Notes under the pieces: model-generated | What the model saw: the letters and a program-made list of their open reading frames with translations, nothing else | The model's database searches: none | Told to the model about the DNA's origin: nothing | Assembly (NCBI GenBank): GCA_035934555.1 | Contig: DASYXT010000039.1 | Span: 138,808 to 202,807 of the forward strand | Length of the DNA stretch: 64,000 nt | Reading direction: 5' to 3' | Origin: DASYXT01 sp035934555 | GTDB lineage: Bacteria; Verrucomicrobiota; Verrucomicrobiia; Limisphaerales; UBA8199 | Shown here: positions 15,944 to 24,594 of the stretch, one piece after another | Position numbering within the stretch: position 1 is the first letter of the stretch | How the letters are laid out: each line of letters starts with the position of its first letter | Program-made: the position numbers and the translations under genes

Positions 15944-16387
15944 ATGAAAGACCAAATCATCCGCGTCGGGCAAATCGGAATCAGATTCCTATTAGAAGCT
16001 GCCGATACCAATGGTTCGCTGGCGATGTTTGAATTCACGGTGCCGGTGGCAGCCAAGGTGCCGGTCCCCCACTATCACAAGGCGTACGACGAAACCATCT
16101 ACGGAGTGGAAGGCGTGGTCACGTTCATCGTGGAGGGGAAGCCCGTGGACATCGGGCCGGGAAAAAGTTATTTCATCCCGCGTGGGGCGGTTCATGGTTT
16201 CAACAATCTAAAGCAGGTTGATGCCAAAGCGTTGGCCGTCATTACTCCCGCGCTGCTCGGACCGGATTTCTTCCAGGAGGCCGCGGCCATTGTGAATGCG
16301 GGGGGGCCGCCTGATGTTGAAAAACTGAAAGCCGTCCTGCTGAAACACGGCCTTGTTCCCGCGCCAGCGCCTGTGGCTTCCCTATGA
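15944..16387 (+). CDS. Single-domain cupin protein
   Basis: A 147-residue cupin. Motif 1 is HYHKAYDETIYGVEG (H-x-H, later E) and motif 2 is PRGAVHGFNN (H), so the metal-binding triad looks complete. Small cupins of this form include isomerases, dioxygenases and regulators; the substrate cannot be predicted. It overlaps the following prepilin remnant by 4 bases, and YjbQ lies just upstream. No signal peptide is present. Confidence 0.82.
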   Translation: MKDQIIRVGQIGIRFLLEAADTNGSLAMFEFTVPVAAKVPVPHYHKAYDETIYGVEGVVTFIVEGKPVDIGPGKSYFIPRGAVHGFNNLKQVDAKALAVITPALLGPDFFQEAAAIVNAGGPPDVEKLKAVLLKHGLVPAPAPVASL

Positions 16388-16749
16388 GGGCTGCAGACGA
16401 TGCGCCCGGCCAGTCGCCGGCCGGAAGCGGGTTTACCCTAATCGAACTTTTGGTGGTGGTGGCCATTATCGCCATTTTGGCTGCCCTGCTGCTGCCGGCT
16501 TTGGCCCGAGCCAAGAACAAGGCCCGGCAAATCCAGTGCACCAACAACGAACGAATGGGAAGTTCGGAACCTACGAAGACCCTTCGAGTGCCCTTCGAAC
16601 TCCCACCGTCCCACCACGCCAACACCACCCCACCAGCACGCTCACTCCCCGTTTACCCATGTCATGGGCCATTCACTCTGGCTGCCCTAAACCGCCCCCG
16701 ACGGCCCCAGGCCGCCAGCCGGTCGGGTCTCGGGCGATGCTGCGGCTGA
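16384..16749 (+). pseudogene. Truncated prepilin (N-terminal methylation domain only)
   Basis: A 121-residue frame whose residues 15-50 form a perfect prepilin leader and hydrophobic helix: the GFTLIELLVVVAIIAILAAL block followed by ALLLPALARAKNKARQIQCTNN. In Verrucomicrobia/Planctomycetes DUF1559-type pseudopilins this block is followed by NLKQL and a long C-terminal domain. Here homology stops at CTNN (about 16550). The rest is Pro/His/Arg-rich with no family character, and it runs into the 3' end of the convergent rhomboid gene. It is probably a gene broken by deletion. A functional short pilin cannot be excluded. Confidence 0.65.
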
Positions 16750-18312
16750 AGCACGCGCCAGGTTGTCGGGTAGCATCAGGGTAAGCACAAATCCAAGCAG
16801 AGCGCCGGTGAGGTGGGCCGTCATGCTGACCTGAGGCACGACGCTGTCGAACAGCGTCTGGCTGGCGATGACCAGAGCCATGGCGCCCAACCGGCGGCGC
16901 GCCGTCAGCGCGCGTTCGCGCAACCAGCCGCGCAGCATCAGCGCCGCAGTCACTCCCACCAGCGCCATAATGCTCCCGGACGCGCCGACGATCATTTCTT
17001 CAGTTCCCCGCGTGAACCACACCACGCCGCCCATCGAGCAAATGCCCGCCGCGAGATAGACCAGCAGAAATCGCCAGGAGCCTAAGGCCCATTCGGCGAA
17101 TGGCCCCAGCAACCAGAGGGCGAGCATGTTCATCGTCAGGTGAAGAGCTCCAAAGTGCAGGAACAGGGCCGTGGCCAGCCGCCACCATTGTCCGGCTTGA
17201 GCGGCGGGAGTGAACAGCGCGCCGAGGCGGTACAGGGTCTCGGGGTTGCTGCTGCCGCCGGCAAAAATCTCGGCGCCGAACATCACCAGGTTTAATGCCA
17301 ACAGGAGCTGAGTGGCGCGCGCGCCGCGCGAAAATAACGATGCTTGCGCGCCGAAACTCTGCTCGTGGCCTTGTTCGCGCGCCGCCTCCTGGATGAGCCC
17401 TTCGGCGGCCTCGTTGAGCGGTTGGGGCGCGCCGCACGGGCGGGCGAGGCGGTATCGGATGGCCAGGCGTAAAGAGGGGTCTGCGTTTGGGAGCAGCTCT
17501 TCCAGTTCCCGTGTTGCGGGTTCGGTTTGGCCGGCCGCCAGGGCGGCGGTGGCGGCCCAGAACCGGCGAGTGGGTTCGGGCAGAGCCGTTGCGTTTGCGG
17601 CCAGCAGGTCTTGGGTCAATTGTACCTTGCCGGAGAATGCGAACAGGACCAGGCGGCAGGAATCGCGCACCGTTGTGGGGATAAGTCGCGCGATGCGCTT
17701 CTGCTCGAGTCGAAAGAGTTCGAACATTCCGGCGAAATCACCGGCTTCGGCATGCGCGCGCAGCAGCGTCGGAAGGAACTGCGCGTGCGGTTTGAGTTGC
17801 TCGTGATGCTCCGCCGCCCAGGCGACTAACTCATCCCACTGACAGGTGAGCCGGTACAGTTGCACGGTGGCAGCCAAGCCGTTGAGCGATTTTTCCTGTT
17901 GCAGTTCTTGCAGTATTTGTGAGCCGCCAGCAAGCTCCCCGCGTTGGACGAGGTCCAAGGCCAGCACAATTCGGGGGCGTTCTCGCCAACCATCGGCCGG
18001 GTGCATCCAACCGATGAGCCGGGCCAGGCGGTAAGCGGCGCCGTATTGCTGCAGGAAGAACTGTTTGGAATAGGCCATGGTCAGCAGCCCTGGGGTCAGC
18101 ACCAGGCAAGCCCACAATGCCGCGGCGACGTAGATCAGCGAGTGCAGGTGCAACCACCAGCCGGTGACGCACACAACGAGGATGCCGGCATAGATGCAAA
18201 TCCAGCCGCGCGCGACCGCCGTCTGGCCGCGAGCCCGGATCACCACCATTGGCCAGGCGCAGGCAAAGCAAACAAACCAAAACAGGACGACGTCGTTGTC
18301 CATGGTTCCCAA
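16687..18312 (-). CDS. Rhomboid intramembrane serine protease with N-terminal helical domain
   Basis: A 541-residue membrane protein. Residues about 345-520 form a rhomboid domain: the loop before TM2, LHLTMNMLALWLLGPF, the catalytic serine S445 in GASGS, and the catalytic histidine H500 in MTAHLTGALLG. Three N-terminal membrane segments (about 5-25, 35-55, 58-80) precede a cytoplasmic or periplasmic helical region (about 85-330) that looks TPR-like. The extra domain probably binds a substrate or partner. The start codon lies near the divergent gene at 18359. The 3' end overlaps the prepilin remnant on the other strand by 63 bases. Confidence 0.85.
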   Translation of the reverse strand: MGTMDNDVVLFWFVCFACAWPMVVIRARGQTAVARGWICIYAGILVVCVTGWWLHLHSLIYVAAALWACLVLTPGLLTMAYSKQFFLQQYGAAYRLARLIGWMHPADGWRERPRIVLALDLVQRGELAGGSQILQELQQEKSLNGLAATVQLYRLTCQWDELVAWAAEHHEQLKPHAQFLPTLLRAHAEAGDFAGMFELFRLEQKRIARLIPTTVRDSCRLVLFAFSGKVQLTQDLLAANATALPEPTRRFWAATAALAAGQTEPATRELEELLPNADPSLRLAIRYRLARPCGAPQPLNEAAEGLIQEAAREQGHEQSFGAQASLFSRGARATQLLLALNLVMFGAEIFAGGSSNPETLYRLGALFTPAAQAGQWWRLATALFLHFGALHLTMNMLALWLLGPFAEWALGSWRFLLVYLAAGICSMGGVVWFTRGTEEMIVGASGSIMALVGVTAALMLRGWLRERALTARRRLGAMALVIASQTLFDSVVPQVSMTAHLTGALLGFVLTLMLPDNLARASAAASPETRPAGGLGPSGAV

Positions 18313-18358
18313 TTGGGTCAGGGGAAATGATGGCGGGAAGAACCAGCTAAATCAAGGC

Positions 18359-19000
18359 ATGACAATTGCTGCTTCCACCTGCTTCGGTGTGACGATCATC
18401 GTTTTTAACTTAATTGGGGCGGGGATTCTCATCCTCGCCTGCGCGCTCGGCGCCGGTGTAGGGTATTTATTCGGCGCCAAGTCCCAGGCGCCCATGATGT
18501 TGGTCGCAGGTTTGGTCGCACTCGTGCTGGATTTGATTTACCGCATCGACAAAGGCGACGGTTCTCTGTTCCATCCCAGGCGAGGCGGTCACATCTGTTT
18601 CATTCCCGCCTGGGGGATTGGCTTGGGCTTGTTCATGCTCGGGGCCTTGTATGTTGTGCTGCCGGAGAACGGACGCGAGTTGACCCCGGAACACAGGCAA
18701 GGGCTCCTGCCGCAAGCTCCGCCACCGCGGTCAGCCTTGCGTGCCGACTCTCAGACCGTCCCGGTCCACCCGCAGCGTGCCGAGCTTAAGCTCACGATGA
18801 TCTCCGGAACACCTCAGCGCCGGCTGGCAACCATCAATGGGGAGACCTTTGCGCCAGGCGAAACCCATGGTGTCAACGTTGCTCAGAGAAGGGTGGTCCT
18901 GACCTGTCTGGAAATCGGCGAGCAATCGGTGAATGCACAAATTGCCGGCGCATCTCGTCCCCTTGAATTGAAATTCGGTGAACCCGTGCCTCTGGAGTGA
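18359..19000 (+). CDS. Membrane protein with periplasmic C-terminal domain, unknown
   Basis: A 213-residue protein with three hydrophobic segments (about residues 10-35, 45-60 and 80-103) and a soluble C-terminal domain (about 135-213). The tail contains ISGTPQRRLATINGETFAPG and ends in KFGEPVPLE. The tail has the look of a type II secretion C-domain (PilP/GspC-like beta motif with INGETF), but I cannot assign a family firmly. It is divergent from the rhomboid gene, with 46 bases between starts. The frame runs upstream to 18194, but the first good membrane helix starts at the chosen ATG. Confidence 0.6.
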   Translation: MTIAASTCFGVTIIVFNLIGAGILILACALGAGVGYLFGAKSQAPMMLVAGLVALVLDLIYRIDKGDGSLFHPRRGGHICFIPAWGIGLGLFMLGALYVVLPENGRELTPEHRQGLLPQAPPPRSALRADSQTVPVHPQRAELKLTMISGTPQRRLATINGETFAPGETHGVNVAQRRVVLTCLEIGEQSVNAQIAGASRPLELKFGEPVPLE

Positions 19001-19014
19001 GCGGCATCGGCCTC

Positions 19015-20418
19015 CTACGGCGACCGCAGGCGATAGAAGCGGCTGGGATAATTCATCCACTGCGGGTCACCAAAATACGAGGAACCATTGATGAGCGTAT
19101 TGGTTGAGATCGGCGCCCATACCGGAGCGGAAAGGTTGGTGCAGACGTCAACAAGGACCGAGCCGTTGGTGGCCCAGGCAATCGTGAAACCGAACTGATT
19201 GGTTTGCAGGCCGAAGTTTGATTCGAAGGAAAGAATCGTTGGATAAGGGAGCCACCAAACTGCGGTTGGCAGGCCGTAAGGATCGCCGAACCTGGGTCCC
19301 CACCCGGAGGTCCCAGGCAAGTAGTACGCGACCGCCGCGTTGTCGCCGGAAAAAGACTCAGACGAGCTTGGGGCGTTGCCCTGGAAATAGACTCCCTGCA
19401 GGCTGGGGCAACTCAGAAATGCGCCCCCGACAATAGTCTGAATGCCGGTGCCGATGGTGACGTTGAGGAGGGCGCCGCAACTGTAGAAGGCATACTGTGC
19501 GATGTTGGTGAGGCTATTGGGGAGGGTCACCGCCGTCAGGCCACTGCAGCCCTGGAAAGCGGCGTCGCCCACATAAGCAACGCTCTTGCCAAAGCTGACG
19601 TTGGTCAGGCCGGAGCAGGCCGAAAAAGCGGCGGTGCCCAGGACGGCCACGTGGTCGGGCAGCGTGAGAGTGGCCAGGCTCGAGCAATTGTAAAACGCAT
19701 CATCGGCAATGGTCACGACGCTATCGGGGATGGTGTAAGTGACCGGCCGCTGACCAACTGGAAATACAATGAGCTCGGTTTGCGCTTTATCGAAGAGAAC
19801 TCCGTTCACACTGCAAAAGAATTGGTTTTGCGGATCGACGTTGATGGCCTGCAGCGGGCACTGGCCGAAAGCGCCATCGGCAATATTTGTGACGCTGGGT
19901 CCGATATCCACATTGGTGAGGCTGCTGCAGGACTGAAAGGAAGCCGTGGGAATGCTCGTAAGGCTGGCTCCCAGGATGACATTAGCCAGCTTCGGGCATG
20001 AGAAAAACACATTGTTTCCGATGATACTGACGCTATCGGGAAGGGTAATGCTACGAAGGACAGAATCGTTCAAAAAAGCACCGTTGCCGATCTGGGTGAT
20101 GTTGGTGCCCAGGCTAACCGTCTTCAGAAAAAAGCAGCTCGAAAATGTTCCATTCCCAACGGTGACAATATTAGATCCCATGCTGAGGCTGCTCATGGCA
20201 GCCAAATGGAAGGCGTTATCGCCAATGGTCGTGATCGGCAGATTGTAGAAGGTGTCTGGGATCGTGAGGGCGTTGTCAGAGCCAGTGTAGGCGCTAATGT
20301 TCAGCGACCCATCGCTATTGGTCGTGAAATTGTATTGCGCATGCAGCGCCGGCGAGAACGCGAACAGGAACGCCGTGACGAGGATACTTTCCATCATCCG
20401 GTGCTTTAGGATCTTCAT
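19015..20418 (-). CDS. Secreted leucine-rich repeat protein (LRR_5 / BspA type)
   Basis: A 467-residue exported protein. It has a signal peptide (ends SPALHAQ), then about eleven LRR_5 repeats (about residues 45-375) with the recurring pattern I-x-x-x-A-F-x-x-C-x-x-L-x-x-V-x-(I/L)-x. An Ig-like/CBM-like C-terminal domain follows (about 395-467, FTIAWATNGSVLVDVCTN to the end). Verrucomicrobial secreted proteins often end this way. The ATG at 20418 is chosen because the signal peptide begins there. An ATG at 20472 would overlap the upstream DUF1501 gene as ATGA and add 18 residues. It is the third gene of a same-strand set with DUF1501 and the PSD1 protein. Role: surface or extracellular binding, not catalytic. 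Confidence 0.82.
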   Translation of the reverse strand: MKILKHRMMESILVTAFLFAFSPALHAQYNFTTNSDGSLNISAYTGSDNALTIPDTFYNLPITTIGDNAFHLAAMSSLSMGSNIVTVGNGTFSSCFFLKTVSLGTNITQIGNGAFLNDSVLRSITLPDSVSIIGNNVFFSCPKLANVILGASLTSIPTASFQSCSSLTNVDIGPSVTNIADGAFGQCPLQAINVDPQNQFFCSVNGVLFDKAQTELIVFPVGQRPVTYTIPDSVVTIADDAFYNCSSLATLTLPDHVAVLGTAAFSACSGLTNVSFGKSVAYVGDAAFQGCSGLTAVTLPNSLTNIAQYAFYSCGALLNVTIGTGIQTIVGGAFLSCPSLQGVYFQGNAPSSSESFSGDNAAVAYYLPGTSGWGPRFGDPYGLPTAVWWLPYPTILSFESNFGLQTNQFGFTIAWATNGSVLVDVCTNLSAPVWAPISTNTLINGSSYFGDPQWMNYPSRFYRLRSP

Positions 20419-20468
20419 GAGAGTCAATTCCGGAGCAAACGAAAATGCAGTGAAGGTGGTGGGCGGAC

Positions 20469-21932
20469 TCATGCCAGGATGTCCGTGACGACCCGGCCTG
20501 AAACATCCGTCAGCCTGAAGTCGCGGCCCTGGAAACGATAGGTCAGCTTTTCGTGGTCGAATCCCAGCAAGTGCAGGATGGTGGCCTGGAGGTCGTGAAC
20601 CTGCACCTTGTCTTTGGTGATGGAGAAACCGAGTTCATCGGTCTCGCCATAAACGATTCCCTTCCGCACACCACTCCCGGAAAGAAAGACCGTGAAGCAA
20701 TCCGGGTAATGGTCGCGCCCGAGGATCTTGCTGGCCGCGGTCCGGCCTTCACGGAAAGGGGTGCGTCCAAATTCGCCGCCCCAAACCAGCAGGGTGTCCT
20801 CCAGCAACCCGGTGCGGCGCAGGTCCCGAATGAGCGCAGCCACCGGGCGGTCCATCCGCGCGCATTTTTTGGTGAGCCCGTCGCGGATGTCTTCACCTTC
20901 GTTCGTGCCATGGAAATCCCAACCCCAGTCGAAGAGTTGAACAAAGCGGACGCCTTTTTGCAGCAGGCGCCGGGCGAGCAAACAGTTATTGGCGAAACTG
21001 GCTTCACCAGGTGCCGCGCCATATTCGGCCAGGGTCTGGGGAGTCTCGCGGCTGATATCCATCACCTCCGGCACGGCGATCTGCATCCGGTAGGCCAGTT
21101 CGTATTGGGCAATGCGCGTCGCGGTCTCGGGATGGCCGAGCCGCTGTTCCTGGAGCTGGTTGAGGTCGCGCAAGGCATCGAGCGTGCGCCGGCGCAGGTC
21201 ACGGTCCATGCCGGGGGGATCCGAAACGCAAAGAACAGGGTCGCCTTTGGAGCGGCATTGGACGCCTTGGAAAACCGAAGGGAGAAAGCCGCTGCCCCAG
21301 GCGGCGGGTCCGGCGCTGGGCTGGACGCCACTGGAGATCAGCACCACAAATCCCGGCAGGTTCTCGTTTTCAGTGCCCAGGCCATAAGTCACCCACGAAC
21401 CCATCGAAGGCCGGCCGGCGCGCGGCGAGCCGGTAAAGAGCAACAGCTCGGCGGGGGCATGATTGAATTGATCGGTATTGAGCGATTTGATGAGGCAGAG
21501 TTCATCGGCCACCGATTGCAATTGGGGTATGGCATCGGACATCCACATCCCGCCCTTGCCGTATTGCGCGAACTTGCGGGGAGTGCCCATGAGTTTGGGC
21601 ACCCCGGAGGTGAAGGCGAAGCGCCTGCCTTTGAGAAATTCGTCCGGGCACGGCTTATCGTTCCATTTCACCAGCTCGGGCTTGTAATCAAACAGGTCCA
21701 AATGCGGCGGACCGCCGGACATGTGAAGATAAACCACCCTTTTGACCTTCGGCGGGAACTGCGGCTTTTTTGGCGCCAAGGGATTCAGGACCGTTGCGGC
21801 GGCGGCGGGTTGTGCGCCACCGCAGAGGCTGGCCAGGGCGATGGCGCCCAGGCTGAAGCGGCCGGCGGATTCGAGGAAGCTGCGCCGGGTCAGGTGCTGA
21901 AGTTTTTCCAATTTCGGTTCCATATTAGACAT
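20469..21932 (-). CDS. DUF1501 protein with Tat signal (sulfatase-like fold)
   Basis: A 487-residue protein of the DUF1501 family, distantly related to the alkaline phosphatase/sulfatase fold. A twin-arginine signal is visible (R16-R17, TRRSFLESAGRFSLG), so it is exported folded. Family blocks: VYLHMSGGPPHLDLFDYKPEL, HAPAELLLFTGSPRAGRPSMGSW (quoted here as two adjoining blocks), VWGGEFGRTPF, GRDHYPDCFTVFLSG and HDLQATILHLLG. These genes nearly always pair with DUF1549/DUF1553 cytochrome genes, as here, where the partner lies 87 bases upstream. The biochemical role of the pair is not established; polysaccharide or organic-sulfate degradation has been suggested. Confidence 0.9.
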   Translation of the reverse strand: MSNMEPKLEKLQHLTRRSFLESAGRFSLGAIALASLCGGAQPAAAATVLNPLAPKKPQFPPKVKRVVYLHMSGGPPHLDLFDYKPELVKWNDKPCPDEFLKGRRFAFTSGVPKLMGTPRKFAQYGKGGMWMSDAIPQLQSVADELCLIKSLNTDQFNHAPAELLLFTGSPRAGRPSMGSWVTYGLGTENENLPGFVVLISSGVQPSAGPAAWGSGFLPSVFQGVQCRSKGDPVLCVSDPPGMDRDLRRRTLDALRDLNQLQEQRLGHPETATRIAQYELAYRMQIAVPEVMDISRETPQTLAEYGAAPGEASFANNCLLARRLLQKGVRFVQLFDWGWDFHGTNEGEDIRDGLTKKCARMDRPVAALIRDLRRTGLLEDTLLVWGGEFGRTPFREGRTAASKILGRDHYPDCFTVFLSGSGVRKGIVYGETDELGFSITKDKVQVHDLQATILHLLGFDHEKLTYRFQGRDFRLTDVSGRVVTDILA

Positions 21933-21947
21933 TCAGTTGGAGTTACT

Positions 21948-21996
21948 CCTCACCCGAGCCCTCTCCCCATCGGATGGGGAGAGGGTTGGGGTGAGG
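21948..21996. repeat. Long near-perfect hairpin between PSD1 and DUF1501 genes
   Basis: Arm 21948-21971 and arm 21973-21996 are reverse complements over 24 bases with two mismatches, around a single-base loop. The stem is rich in ccctctcccc/ggggagaggg. It resembles a mobile REP or MITE-type palindrome widely seen between genes in many bacteria. It could also attenuate transcription between the two genes. It lies in the only sizeable gap of this operon. Confidence 0.75.
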
Positions 21997-22019
21997 GGTT
22001 GCGGGATGTGCATTGGATA

Positions 22020-24518
22020 CTAGGGCTTCATGAACATTTCATCCAGGTTCAGCAGCACATTGCCGACCGTCGTCCACGCCGCCAGCGCGCTCGTCTCACC
22101 CGCCGGCGCCGATAGGGAAGACCCGTCCGGCGGGGTCACCATCCTGGCTGCGAGTTGGGGTTTGGCGGCGTAATCGGCCTTGGTCGCCTGGTAAAAAGCC
22201 AGCAAGCGGTTGAGCTCGTTCGGGCGGGGCAGGCGGGCCAGGCAAAGCCGGAAGCCGTACGTGAGCCGCTCGGTATCCGAGCCGGGCGCCTTGGCCATGC
22301 GGGCGCCCAATGCCTGGGCGGCTTCGACGTAAACGGGGTCGTTCAAAGTGACCAGCGCCTGGAGCGGCGTGTTGCTGCGCGGCCGCCGCAACGCGCACAC
22401 CTCGCGGCTGGGCGCATCGAAGGTCGCCATCGACGCGTAAGGATTGGTTCGCCGCCAATCCGTATAGATGGCTCGTCGATAGCGGTCTTCTCCTTTGCTG
22501 GTCTTCCAATCCAGTGAACCGCCAAAAGCCGCGCTCAAGCCGAGCGACGCCTGCGGCGGGCGCACTGGCGGCCCGTACATCTTCTGGCTCAGCAAGCCGC
22601 TGACGGCCAGCGCCTGGTCCCGAATAACCTCAGCGGTAGCGCGAACGCGCGGGCCGCGAGCCAGCAGCAGGTTATCCGGGTCTTTGGCTTCCAGCTTGGG
22701 AGTCACCGCGGAGGATTGGCAATAGGTCGCCGAGGTCACCAGCAACTTCAGGAATTTTTTCATGTCCCAGTGTTGCGCCACCAGTTCGGTGGCCAGCCAA
22801 TCCAGCAACTCCGGGTGCGTGGGCGGGTCCCCCTGCGTGCCGAAGTCTTCACACGTCCGCACAATGCCGGTGCCAAAGATCTGTTCCCAAAAGCGGTTGG
22901 CAATCACGCGCGAGGTCAGCGGATTATTTTCATCCACCAGCCAACGGGCGAGGGCCAGGCGATTCGGCAGCGCCCCCGCAGGCAACGGATGGAAGACCGC
23001 GGGAACGGCCGGCGTCACTTCATCGCCCAAAGCCAGGTAATTGCCGCGGAACTCGACAAAAGTCTTTCGCCGCTTATCGCCCGTCAATTCGCGCAGGACC
23101 GGGACGGTGTTGAGCGGCATGGCGCCGAGTTCATTTTTGAGTTTCTCCAACTGGTCGCGGTCGGCCTTCGAGTCGGCGGCCCCTTGTGTGGAGGATTGGG
23201 CTTTGGCCGAAGGCTGTTCATCCGGTTTGGCGCCGCTGCCCTGCGGTGGGTTTGTCGAGGCGGCAAGCCGTGCCTCGATTTTGGCTATGTCGGCCTCGAG
23301 CTGTTGCCGCTGCTTTTTCTCGGCTGGAGAAGACAAGTCCAGGACGGGCGCTTCATCCGTGCGATCGGCGTCTTCGGTGTTGTTAAAGAAAGCGAAGAAG
23401 CGGAAATACTCGGTTTGGGTAAAGGGGTCGTATTTGTGGGTGTGGCATTGAGCGCAGGCCAGGGTGGTTCCCATCCAAACGGACATGGTCGTGTTGACCC
23501 GGTCGATGACGGCAGCGTTCCTGAACTCCTCGTGAGTGGTTCCGCCTTCATTATTGGTCATGGTATTGCGGTGAAAGGCGGTGGCCGTCTCGGTCTCATC
23601 ATCGGCATCATCCAGGAGGTCGCCGGCAATCTGCTCGAGGGTGAAGCGATCGAATGGTTTGTTGGCGTTGAACGATCGGATCACATAATCGCGAAAGGCC
23701 CAAATCGTGCGCGGCTGGTCGTCGGCGTAACCGGCCGAATCGGCATAACGCGCCAGGTCCAGCCACATGCGCGCCCAGTGTTCGCCGAAAGCGGGCTGGC
23801 TCAGCAGTCGGTCAATCAGGTGCTCGTACGCGTCCGGGCTTTTATCCCGAAGGAATTGATCCACTTCGGCGATGGTGGGCGGCAACCCTGTCAAATCCAG
23901 TGAGGCCCGCCTAATGAGTGTGGGCCTGTCAGCCCGAGGAGACGGAGCGAGCCCTTCCCGTTCGAGCCGGGCCAGCACAAAATAGTCAATGGGATTGCGT
24001 GGCCAGCGTTTATGCCGCACCGCCGGCAGGGCTGGCCGCTGCGGCTTCACATAGGCCCAATGAACGGCATAGCGCGCACCTTGCGCAATCCAGCGGCGCA
24101 GCAGCTCGATTTGCCCCCGGCTTAGTTCCTTGCCCGTCTTGAGCGGCGGCATCCGGTCGTCCGGGTCTGTGGCCGTGATGCGCGCCACCAGTTCGCTCTT
24201 TTCGGGAGCGCCAGGGACAATCGCCACGCTGCCGGATTTGGCGGGCTTGATCGCCACCTCGCGCACATCCAACCGCAGCTTTGCCTTGCGCTCTTCTTCC
24301 CCCGGGCCATGACACTTCAAACAATTCTCGCTGAGAATTGGCCGGATATCCCGATTGAAGTCCACTTCGGTTGGATGAGCCGCTCCAAAAGTCGCTCCGA
24401 CCGAACCCAGCACCAGCAGCCCGTATGCCCCGGCGCGCACCACCGCGCGGTACATCAACCGACCCAGGAAGTGGCGCCGCTCAAGCATAAGATACGTGAA
24501 CAGCCCATATTCGCCCAT
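22020..24518 (-). CDS. Planctomycete-type cytochrome C / DUF1549 / DUF1553 protein (PSD1 family)
   Basis: An 832-residue exported protein. An N-terminal hydrophobic signal lies at about residues 22-47. The cytochrome (PSCyt1) domain begins at about 53 with a heme site C66-x2-C69-H70 (ENCLKCHGPG). DUF1549 follows (about 165-375, FVLARLEREGL to WMGTTLACAQCHTHKYDPF, with a second CxxCH at AQCHTH). Residues about 395-470 form a low-complexity/coiled linker. DUF1553 occupies about 520-790 (NPLTSRVIANRFWEQIFG and NTPLQALVTLNDPVYVEAA). The start is uncertain: ATG codons at residues 11 and 22 are alternatives, and none has a clear ribosome site. Its partner DUF1501 gene lies downstream. Probably an electron-transfer or oxidative enzyme acting outside the membrane. 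Confidence 0.9.
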   Translation of the reverse strand: MGEYGLFTYLMLERRHFLGRLMYRAVVRAGAYGLLVLGSVGATFGAAHPTEVDFNRDIRPILSENCLKCHGPGEEERKAKLRLDVREVAIKPAKSGSVAIVPGAPEKSELVARITATDPDDRMPPLKTGKELSRGQIELLRRWIAQGARYAVHWAYVKPQRPALPAVRHKRWPRNPIDYFVLARLEREGLAPSPRADRPTLIRRASLDLTGLPPTIAEVDQFLRDKSPDAYEHLIDRLLSQPAFGEHWARMWLDLARYADSAGYADDQPRTIWAFRDYVIRSFNANKPFDRFTLEQIAGDLLDDADDETETATAFHRNTMTNNEGGTTHEEFRNAAVIDRVNTTMSVWMGTTLACAQCHTHKYDPFTQTEYFRFFAFFNNTEDADRTDEAPVLDLSSPAEKKQRQQLEADIAKIEARLAASTNPPQGSGAKPDEQPSAKAQSSTQGAADSKADRDQLEKLKNELGAMPLNTVPVLRELTGDKRRKTFVEFRGNYLALGDEVTPAVPAVFHPLPAGALPNRLALARWLVDENNPLTSRVIANRFWEQIFGTGIVRTCEDFGTQGDPPTHPELLDWLATELVAQHWDMKKFLKLLVTSATYCQSSAVTPKLEAKDPDNLLLARGPRVRATAEVIRDQALAVSGLLSQKMYGPPVRPPQASLGLSAAFGGSLDWKTSKGEDRYRRAIYTDWRRTNPYASMATFDAPSREVCALRRPRSNTPLQALVTLNDPVYVEAAQALGARMAKAPGSDTERLTYGFRLCLARLPRPNELNRLLAFYQATKADYAAKPQLAARMVTPPDGSSLSAPAGETSALAAWTTVGNVLLNLDEMFMKP

Positions 24519-24594
24519 CTAACACACGGACGTCAAGGGTGGGGGTCGGAATCTGAGCCCACAAAAGGCGAATGCAACCAAGTCGCATCTGCGG

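Noticed and set aside
20553..22115. 520-aa plus-strand open frame across DUF1501
   Set aside because: Shadow of the DUF1501 gene; no domain, and it runs through the intergenic hairpin.
22716..23903. 395-aa plus-strand open frame across the PSD1 gene
   Set aside because: No motif and fully inside the well-supported minus-strand gene.
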